A DNA stretch of 55,500 nt from Chrysomallon squamiferum (taxonomy: Eukaryota; Mollusca; Gastropoda; Neomphalida; Peltospiridae), in NCBI GenBank assembly GCA_012295275.1, contig CM022673.1, positions 14,925,288 through 14,980,787 on the forward strand, given 5' to 3'. The notes under the pieces were generated by a model that saw only the letters and a program-made list of their open reading frames with translations, made no database searches and was not told where the DNA came from. Positions 40,825 through 55,500 of this stretch are shown here, piece after piece; the stretch's first letter is position 1, and each line of letters begins with the position of its first letter. The translations under genes were made by a program, and so were the position numbers.

Positions 40825-40856
40825 AACAACTTGTTTTAAATGCACGCCCAGCTTAG

Positions 40857-40936
40857 TAATAACATACGCCTTCGTCTGCGACGTGTTAAAATGCAGATGT
40901 GAGTAGAAAGGTTGTGATCATTTTTAGTTTCTATTT

Positions 40937-41004
<68 letters not shown>

Positions 41005-41625
41005 GATAATGAAAATAATAATAATAATAATAACAATAATAATAATAGTAGTAGTAGTAGTAGCAGTAGTAGTAGTGGTAGTAGTAATGATAATGATCTT
41101 GATGATGATGATGATAATAATAATAATAATAAAACAATTTTAGACTTGTAAAACCTGTTTTACTCCATTGTTGTAACGATGTCTCATCTACATTGGTGTC
41201 TCCATCAAACCACATGACTGTTGACATATAAATGGGTTGTTGTTTGTTTGTTTATTTGTTTGTTTTCTTCTTCTTCTAATAACGTACGCCTTCGTCTTTT
41301 TTAAAATTTTTAGAAAGGTTGTGATCATTTTATTTTCTATTTTTAATTAATAATTTAATAATAATAATAATAATGATTTTAATGATAATCATCAAATAAT
41401 AATTTTAATCTTTAACAATTAAAATATTCTAATTAGCAGTAGTAAAGTGTAATGATAATGATCTTGATGAATGATGATAATAATAATAATAATAAAACAA
41501 TTTTAGACTTGTAAATATGTTTTACGTTGTTGTAACGATTTCATCTAATTGGTGTCTCCATCAAACCACATGACTTTGACATATAAAATTGTTGTTTGTT
41601 TGTTTATTTGTTTGTTTTTCTTCTT
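40857..41625. repeat. Tandem copy pair with indel-rich second copy (probable assembly duplication)
   Basis: About 40857-41276 and 41277-41625 match over their non-simple parts: AACATACGCCTTCGTCT / AACGTACGCCTTCGTCT, GGTTGTGATCATTTT, ACAATTTTAGACTTGTAAA, GGTGTCTCCATCAAACCACA. The second copy differs mostly by single-base and short deletions (for example GATGTCTCATCTACATTGG against GATTTCATCTAATTGG). That pattern fits uncorrected long-read sequence better than natural divergence. The sequence to about 41940 also has many T homopolymers. Confidence 0.7.
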
Positions 41626-42367
41626 GTTTTTAATTTTTAATTTTTTTTTTTTTAAAATTATTTTTTTTTTTGTTTAGGGGTTTTATGACTCATCAAAATT
41701 TTTTTTTTTTTTTTTTATTCTAATTAGCAGAAAATTTTTTTTTTTCCAGTTAGTATTTTCTTTAAATATACGTGACACATTTATAATCTGGAGCCCCAGT
41801 CTTTCTAGACAATTTAGATAGTTATAATTCAGTTAAAATAATATATTTCAAAATAGGCGTCATATGACTTGGTGATTTTTTTTTTTTTTTTTTTTTCATT
41901 TTATTTTTAATTTTTTTTTTTCCATTGTTTTTTCAAATCCCTGTCAGAAGTTCTTCTTTCTCTCTGTCAATTTGTCTGTGTGTATATAGACAGACAGATA
42001 AACAAACAGACAAACAGACAAAGAGAGAGAAAGCAGAAGCTAGGCAGGTATGTTTTTACGTACGGACAGGAGGTAGGAGGACAGAGACGGAGAGAAAAAA
42101 GACAGAAAGAGAATGGACAGTGTAAAGGTCAGCAGACATCTGACCACCAGGTGTTCAGCTGGTGACCACTCTCAAAATATCATTCTGCAGATTTATGTCA
42201 TTTATTTCCGTCTTCTCGACTGATCGATCGGTTTAAATACGAATCCAAAAAAAAAAAAATTAACTAAACGGACTGACAGACTGCGAGACTGAAAAAAAAC
42301 CCGACTAATTGTGAGACAGAAAGCGACAAGAAAGAAGGCAAAAAAGATGAGGGAGGGAAAAAGAGAG

Positions 42368-43346
<979 letters not shown>

Positions 43347-44079
43347 TATTTTAGACTGAACTAGAGTGATACAGACGTAATTATAACCAATTTATAAAAC
43401 GTTTGACAGTTACGAATGATATATGTTATATTAGTTTATTTTATGCACTGCACCACGATTTTACTGCATGTAAAGCCTCCGTTGATGTATGGATAAGTGT
43501 AATGTACGTGTAATGTACGTGTAATGTACGTGTAACGAATACTTTTTGTAAACTTTATTATTAATCTGAATACGTTTCAACTGTATGTGATTTATTTTAG
43601 TTCACTAAAATTTTATATTTAATTAGAGAATATAGAAATATTCTTTGTTTTTTCGTTCATGTGATGGTCTATTCATTCAGACTTTTCATTTTTTTTGCAT
43701 GTGTTTTACTTATTGAACGTGCAAATCAGTATATTTGAAACTTTATATGTATCTTTGCATGCATATATGTATGCATGTATGTTTGTGTGTGTATATATGT
43801 ATGTATTTATGTATGCATATGTATGTATGTATATATATATATATGTAATACGTATATGTAGTAGCCTGTGTATATATGTGTGTATGTGTGTGTGTCTATA
43901 TGTCTATACATATATATATATATATATGCACTTAATACCTTCTGGCTGTACCTCCTTGATATATATATATATATATATATATATCGACACACACATAAAC
44001 ACACACAGACACATACACACAGACACATACACACACACACACACACACATACACACACCCTAACACCCTAAACACATCG

Positions 44080-44320
44080 CTGGTTGGGGAACGGTGACGC
44101 AAGGTGACTAAGACTAAGCAACTCTTAAGGCAAAGATCAATAACATGATCCAGAATGCGCCGACTCTGCTAAACACCACTATCGATATTTTTCCAGACAT
44201 GCGTAGTAAGCCTAGCCCGCCATCACATCTGCGTTGTGGCATAATTGATGAAAACAGTCGACAGCTGCCCGGAATATTCCTCGCTTTACCTCGTCCGTGT
44301 TCTGCATCCTAACAACCAAG
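44080..44320 (+). promoter_or_regulatory. Candidate promoter and untranslated first exon of secernin
   Basis: A non-repetitive, CpG-richer patch of about 240 bp ends in CTAACAACCAAG/GTAAGCCCG, a strong donor on the + strand. It carries no long frame. The secernin coding region on the same strand starts 19 nt after an acceptor (TTTCTTTCCAG, exon start 49983), so at least one upstream untranslated exon must exist, and this patch is the best candidate I see. The intron would be about 5.7 kb. No transcript evidence is available. Confidence 0.4.
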
Positions 44321-44411
44321 GTAAGCCCGAAACGAGTTATCAGAGGTTACGGTGTTACCCTTAATTCACCCCCTGTGATATTTGTTTACCTTGTTGAATC
44401 AGAGATGGGTA

Positions 44412-44485
<74 letters not shown>

Positions 44486-45220
44486 TGTGAATGCATGTTT
44501 TATTTTTATTTTTTTTGGATAATCGTAGACTGGTGTAATGTCTACTGACTAATGTCCTCTAGTAACGAACAGACTGGTTCCTGTTTAAATGTATTTTGTA
44601 TTGCTGCTGTTATTATTATGCAACGCACTCTAAACATATATACCAGTATATTTATATATTTATCTTATTTTCGTTCTGTTATCGTCTGTCTCGACAAATT
44701 GTAGATTATCGTTTGGTATCTTGTTAATGTTATCGGTGCTCTATGTCAAAGCGCCCCAGCGCGAAAGAGCAAATTCATTATTTAGATGCATTGTCTAGTT
44801 GCCCTGGAAGTGCGCCATTGCGGTACTTAGTGGTATTGTAATGCTGTGTCATCTTTGTCTAAGAATGGAAAAAAACAAATCGTAATTTTTTTTATATCGT
44901 TATGATGTTAAGCGTAGTGCGAGATATCAATATCGGTTCTAGAAATTAGATGCTAATTAGAAAATAATTTTATTTTTGTCTTTAAATTAAATAAATTAAT
45001 ACGTAAATATATAAATAAATAAAAATAAATAAATAAACACGTAAATAAATATATTCTTAAATAAATAAATTATATTAAAAATCATAAAAATTTGAAATAA
45101 TATTTTAATTGCTTTACAGCCTGTTATAAAAATAAAATAAAATAAAACGGAATCATGCACAAAATAAATGAATAAAAGCAGATGCCGAAATACACAAAGC
45201 CTTCCTCGCATTTTCTCCAC

Positions 45221-45252
<32 letters not shown>

Positions 45253-48200
45253 AATGATAATAATAATGATTATAAAACATATATATGTTTTATCAGCAGA
45301 TTCTATTGTTTAATACACTGTGATCTCCCCTGACCCAGTTTATATCATTTAAGTATTTTACATATTCATATACACTTACATGATGACTTACAGACAGACA
45401 GACAGACATATTCATGATACTTACTTACATACATATATAATACTTACATACAAGCATACATACATACATACATACATACATGCACACACACACACACACA
45501 CACACGCACACATAAGCACTCACTCACTCACGCACTACAGATACAACATGATTATAAACAAACCCAAGTAAACCTCGTATATATTTACATTACGTGTAGC
45601 TACACCAAACAATTCCTGCAGGATCAACTCTTCTTGGTGCTTTCATTACGTTATTTCTAATTCCAACCATTGCTCTATGAATAAATAATGAACAACTGTG
45701 CTGCACGGTTTCCTGTCTGTTGGAATGTACATAAAATAAAACAACAGCAGTGATCCTTGAAATATGCCAGCATCAGCAAGTTATCTCCCTAATTACAAGA
45801 ATTACCTCCCTTTTGTTAATTTCCTTTTTTTTTTCCATAGCCACCATATCGGTTTAGTTATTTTTGTAATAATAATAATAATAATAAATAAATAAATAAA
45901 TAAATAGGAATGTCCTAGTGCAAAATAGATTCTAATTTCCCCAGAAATACCTACGAGAGACGATCGCCATATTCAGATAGATCGCTACATTTATTTATTT
46001 CTATTTTTTTTCTTCTAAATATAAGGTTAAATTCATTATCGGTAATCTATCAAATTAATCGGTAATGAACAGAAATCATTTCTCTTGATGCGTGCATCGG
46101 TGAATTGATTTTATTATATATATGACCTTTTGTTGAAGCAGAATAGTTTTATTTGTGCTTAATTAATCGTCGACCTAATCGTAAAAGTACATAAAACACT
46201 ATCTTTATAGCCACAAATACGATAGTGCGGTCGTTTATCTTTTGCATTCTAAACCGTTTCCTAGCAACCGCTGAAAGGAACACTGCCTAATAAGTTTAGG
46301 TGTGTTATATTGTATGGGTCATCTTCTTACTATTACAAATATGTTGATACTGCGTTAAATAAACATATTTTTCATTCATTCATTTAATAATATATTCATT
46401 CATTTACTCTTTCAAATATTCATCCATATATTCGTGTATTTTTTCTTATTGTTCATTCATTTATTAAATGATTTATTTATTTCTTTGCTCATCCATTGAT
46501 TGATTAATTCATTTATTCATTCAAATTCCGTGTATTTATTAATTTATTCATTTATATAATTATTCATTATGACCCTTAACCATGTACATAATTACTAATA
46601 TTGAACGCCTTGGAAACTAAAATATGTTTCCCTTCATTCGTCTATCTATCCATTTAGTTATTCATCCATCCTTCCATCCATCCATCCATTCATCCATCCA
46701 CCAATCCATTCTTCCATTTATTCGTTTACTCGTTTATTCATTTTTTTCATTCCGATCCATCAATTTATTCATTTGTTCATTTATTAATGTTTCTATTCAC
46801 CATACATTTATTAACTTTTTCGATGCACAGTAAATATTCCATGTTAATCCAGGAATATGATCTTTTCACACACATCAAGAACATTCTGCTTACGTCAGAA
46901 TAGAAAGGGAAATCTGTTACTGAACACAGGTACACGAAACTCTGTAGTTTCTCTGTTGGAAGTGTCGCTTTGAGTTCTGGTTGGTTATTTCACTCTGTTG
47001 TGTCGAGTCTAAAACACAGCATAGCGGTAAAAGCACAGGCTTGTCTTCTCATTTCCACTTCATTTTCAGTTAAGGTTAAAAATAGCTTTCCAGTGAAGAA
47101 TTAAGGACGAGGAGGAAGAGATGATAATGATGATGATGATGATAATGGTGATGATGATGAAATTTATTTTACTTTGCTTTACATATTTGCATACATACAT
47201 AGTATACATATATAAATACATACATACATATATACATACATATAAACACACATACACACATACATATTTGCATGTACACACACGAACACACATATATGCA
47301 ATACTATACTAGACTATACTATACCACACTATGCTACGATATGCTATACAATATTATATTATATTATGCTATGCTATTCTATATAATAAGTTGCTATACC
47401 ATACTGTGTAATATTGTGCCATTTTATATAATATAGTAGTGTATAATAACTTAACAGAACTGGCCCATACCGTATTATATTACAATTATAATATTAATAT
47501 ATTATATTATATTATATTATATTATATTATATTATATTATATTATATTATATTATATTATATTATATTTTATTATATTATATTATATTATTCTGATGTTA
47601 GAATTCTGATTAAAAAATAAAATAAAAAATAAAGACACCTAAAGTGGGCCTCGCAATTTGCCTCTCTTGTAACTGTTGGATTATAGATTTGTATATATGA
47701 GTCATGACATAGGTATGTATTAATCTATATCATATGACTGTTTAATATTGCTATGGTATAGTTTTACTGATATCTGGGACAGGATATATGAAATGATAAA
47801 ACCTTGTACAAATAAAATATAAACCGTTTCTGTGGAGAGTGTAATTGGCGACAAAAATCGTATCAGCTGGACTGAAAAATACGTGTGTGTGTGTGTGTGT
47901 GTGTATATGTAAATACACACACACACAAAACACACAAACACACACACACACATATATATACATATACATACAAACACACACACACACACACACAAAACAC
48001 ACAAACACACACACACACATATATATACATACATACACAACAAACACACACATACATGCATGTGTTTTCATTAAATATTAATACAGTCGAGATACTGTTC
48101 GTCAGTTCCACGTAGGTTCTACTCAGTAACTTTTTAACCTCATCCTCTTTTCAGAAACAAAAAAATAAAAAATAAAGATATTTTCATTTGCTGTCCCAGG

Positions 48201-49424
48201 CACAATCTGAACGCAAATAGATCACCCTTCATAGGAGCTTGTCTTGCAGTTTTCCTATCGCTTGCAAAACGTTAATCTGACATGACATTTCCACCGAACA
48301 AATCCATTTGCTTGTTTCACCCTGCCTCGTTCCACACAAACATTCAGCAGCATCAAGCCTGAAAGTAAAGCTATTTGATTATGGCTGCCTCAACTCCAAT
48401 TATTACGACTTCATTTCGCGTCGGTTGGTGCAGAATATGCTTCTTCACACCAAAATAGCTATTTCAAGAATTTAATACAACGATTGATAGGTTTTTCTCA
48501 CGACGGTTGTTCCCGAAGGTTGGTGCTCTTGGGATAAATTTGGAAAGTTAATAAATAGATGTTTCTAATTTTAAACTAATAAAATGCAGAGATTTCGACT
48601 GATACTAGCAAAAGTAAATGGAATTAACTGACTGGTCTATCGATCCAGATTCCTCAGCAAATGCCCACGTGCGGAAGGTTATCGGTTCGATTGTGTCACT
48701 GTGTTTTATTACTAGGACATTTTGGTTAGGTCATCAGCTAAAACTTTGGTAGGTGTCTGGTTCGATTCTCCATACCACCACTTACTTAAAGTTAACTGAA
48801 GAAGTGTAAAACCAACAGTTCATTTCTTTTTGGGTTTATTCTTCTTATTATTATTTTATTTTTTTTTTGTTTTTAAATAAAAAATTCTATAACATTAATT
48901 CTAGCATGATTTGACTCGTTCAAACTTCTAAAGATATAAATACATTTCAAATGATTAACTGATATTAGATATTTTTTATTTTATTTTATTTACATTCTTT
49001 ACGTTTAGTGTAAATGTGTATGTGTGTGTGTGTCTGTGTGTTTTTATCTGCATATTTTTATCTTTGTATCTTTACCTATGTATATTGTGCATGTGTGACT
49101 ATATATACATATGTATATATGTATGTATGTATCTATGTATGTATGTATGTATGTATGTATGTATGTATGTATGTATGTGTGTGTGTGTGTGTGTGTTTGT
49201 TGTTTGTGCGTATATCTCGTGTCATATCATGTTTCATTAATTTAAATTATAGAGAACCACAGCCTCAAATCAAACTAAATGTAATTAATAATTAACAAAG
49301 GCGATTTGCTAATTTTTAAAAATATCAGACAACTTAATAATTTAATTATACAGCATTTTTCTTTCCTGTTTGATTTTCCCTTAACCATTTGGATTCATTA
49401 CAGTTTGAAATATTTTCTTAAGAC

Positions 49425-49481
<57 letters not shown>

Positions 49482-49982
49482 TTAATAATAATAGTAATAA
49501 CGAAGAAGATAATAATGATGATAATGAGAAGAAGAAGAAGAAGAAGAAGAAAAGCATCGTAATTTACTGCATTAAGCATTCATAAAAGCCTGTTAAACCT
49601 AAACATATATAATTTACTACTTTAGGCATTAACAGTCCATTAAACCTCAGTTTTCACAATCACACACGTAATATATTTATTACATTAAAACTGTCACTAA
49701 AGCGTTCATGGTCCATTGAAATAAAGCATTCATGGTCCGTTTCACGAAAACATTTATGCGCCAACAAGTCTACAGCGGTCATAGTCCACCGCACAAAAAT
49801 GTTCGTGGGCAATCCCACATAATAAATTAATAGCCTATAATATAGAAAATCCTTTCCTATTATAAATAATTATTAACCACGTCAATTACGCTTTACAGTC
49901 ATTGGGCATGTTAATTTGAAAAAAAAAAAAAAAAACCATTAAAAGTTAAAAGATTTTTTTTTTTTTTTTCTTTTCTTTCCAG
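44321..49982. other. Probable 5' intron or upstream region of secernin
   Basis: No coding exon is seen. Repeats include (GT)n at about 44412-44482, (CAA)n at 45224-45250, ATAC and CA near 45440-45510, ATTC/CATC words at 46370-46760, (ATG)n at 47124-47160, ATTAT repeats at about 47495-47590, CA blocks at 47915-48030, (ATGT)n and GT at 49120-49195, (AAT)n at 49428-49480 and (GAA)n at 49531-49551. The more complex stretch 48180-48800 contains two tRNA-like B-box words (GGTTCGATT). Confidence 0.45.
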
Positions 49983-50001
49983 GCTGAAATAACTGTGCGG
50001 G

Positions 50002-53764
<3,763 letters not shown>

Positions 53765-53937
53765 AATAACTAAGCTTGTTTAAGATTGTTCTTTTTGCTG
53801 ATGCCAGGAGTTTTGTTGGAGCAGTTATTATTTTCATCTTACTCTTTAATGATGCTCAATCGAATCGGATACCAGCAGAGAAAAGAAAAATGAAAAACCT
53901 GAACTGAACATTCTCAATATCTCTGTTCAATTTATTT

Positions 53938-53943
53938 AATAAA
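53938..53943 (+). terminator. Poly(A) signal AATAAA of secernin
   Basis: The first canonical AATAAA downstream of the secernin stop, 174 nt past it. Another ATAAATAAA word lies near 54007. Cleavage would be expected shortly after. Confidence 0.6.
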
Positions 53944-55500
53944 CCTATGTTTTGCCGTTGTCACAACAACAATGAAATTCTAAATCACGCATTAGCAAAG
54001 GGAGATAATAAATAAAATACAGAAAGTAATATATTTTAACATCTAAAAATAACTGTAATAATTAATGAGAACTCTTCTAGATGGGGGAAAAAAATAAGAA
54101 GAAACTTAAAGGGAGATTACTCTTTGACATACGACACATAATTCCTATTTAGAAGGCTTGATTAAGAAAACCACATAGGATAAATTGAGTGATAAGCTTT
54201 TTGTGGCTGTTACTGTTAAATGCAGTCGTCTTAATATAAAATGTTTAGCTACTTTTGATGTTGCAACTTCACCATGAAAATGAAAAACAGTAGCACAAAA
54301 ATCAGTGAAATTTTCCAGAAGAAAAGAAAAATATGACAGAAATTTATAGTGTATATTTACTGTGGCTTAATTAATTAATTTGTTAATATTATTTTATTTT
54401 TGCTACATATATCTGCAAGAATGTAAAATTTGTATCATGCATTGCTACTTAAGTTATGTAAATTTTATTTAAGATCTCTTTCACAAACAATAATAATAAA
54501 AATAATCTAAATAGTTTGGAAGGTCGTTTTCTTGAAAAATTGATAAATGATAATGGAGGTCTAGAAATTAAAACGTCCCTCTGCCTCTTGCTGATAACCT
54601 AATTTTGGTACTGTAGTGTAATTTCACCCATAACATTAACAGAATAAATACAAGCAATAATACTTCTATTTTTCTCAAATCCCCCCCTTCAACTCCTACT
54701 CCTTCATCTCCCCCTGCTACTACTACTACTACTACTACTACTACTGTTACCAATGATACTATTACTATTAGTATTACAATAATAATAACAACAAAAACAA
54801 CAATAATAATACCTTAGGTTTTTTGTTTTTGTAACGGAGATTAGAAGGGATTATTTATTTGTTTATACACATATTACTTTATTTATTACTTAATATCAAA
54901 TCCGTGTTCTAATGTATAATTTAATATATATGTAAATGTTACTAAATACATCAATATCTAATTCCAAAATAATACATTTTTTTTAAAAACTAGTAAAGTT
55001 CAAAAAAAAAAAAAAAATGATAATAAAAAAAAAATAATAAAATAAAATAAAATAAAATAAAATAAAATAAAAATTAAAGAACAAAAACAAAAAAGAATTA
55101 CCTGGATACATTCGGTTTGACTGATCGTGACCTTTTAATAAATAAATTTACTTTTCTTCAGGAGATGCATTCCGCGGAATCTCAGTATTTTTCAACAGAT
55201 TTGTTTTGATATTTTTTGTATATAGAGTGAGTACCTAGACTTACGCACAACCTCCTGTCTTAAATATAGGATTTGACTATGGCAGAGCAACTTTGTAGTA
55301 AATGTATGTTATTAATATTACGAACGTTACTACGTACACAGACTGGGGGTGGGGGAGAAGAAGAAGAAGAAGAATAAGATATATTACTGCTTTTGTTTCT
55401 CGTATAAAAAATATTTTGAGTATTTAATATTCATTTTTCGTATTTTGTTAAAGTATTTGTTTCGTTTTGCAAGATAAAATGAAATTTTGTTTCAAGTATT
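53944..55500. other. Downstream flank of secernin, no gene
   Basis: AT-rich sequence with ACT triplets at about 54717-54745, mixed AAT/AAC, and AAAAT repeats at 55030-55070. No coding exon or RNA gene is recognised up to the window edge. Confidence 0.55.

Overview
The window is nuclear DNA from an animal, most likely a mollusc (gastropod-like). It is AT-rich and full of microsatellites: long (GA)n/(CT)n, (AAT)n, (CA)n, (GATA)n and (AAAT)n. Every gene is split by GT-AG introns that can be followed in phase from exon to exon. The organism call is an inference from gene families, small introns and repeat style; no species can be named.

Layout. The left edge holds the 3'-terminal exon of an unrecognised + strand gene (1-1032). 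Four consecutive minus-strand genes follow. They are a small GPI-anchored Ly6/quiver-like three-finger protein (exons between 4039 and 7054), a core-1 beta-1,3-galactosyltransferase-like enzyme (9809-12616), a mucin-like type I membrane glycoprotein (14263-19808), and a 13-exon patatin-like phospholipase with EF-hands and an N-myristoylation-type N-terminus (23365-31280). Between the first two lie the decayed 3' part of an RNase H-bearing LINE (about 7630-8400) and a broken histone H2A gene that keeps its 3' stem-loop (8828-9088). From 31.3 to 44 kb I see no confident gene, only repeats, a few CpG-richer patches and one possible ankyrin-repeat exon. The right end carries a complete + strand secernin gene (coding exons 50002-53764), perhaps with a distant untranslated first exon near 44.1-44.3 kb.

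Exon chains were built by hand from splice motifs and reading-frame continuity. They give whole-codon totals: Ly6-like 135 aa, galactosyltransferase-like 323 aa, patatin/EF-hand 612 aa, secernin 422 aa, and the mucin-like protein about 473 aa, with one donor site unresolved. The genes do not form an obvious shared pathway. The most interesting protein is the patatin/EF-hand enzyme, which looks like a calcium-responsive, membrane-targeted acylhydrolase. The secernin is unusual because Ser2 stands where family members carry the N-terminal Cys.

The repeats include a four-copy fold-back element, an inverted-repeat block tied to GA tracts, several tandem duplications (one of which looks like an assembly artefact), and possible terminal inverted repeats of DNA transposons.
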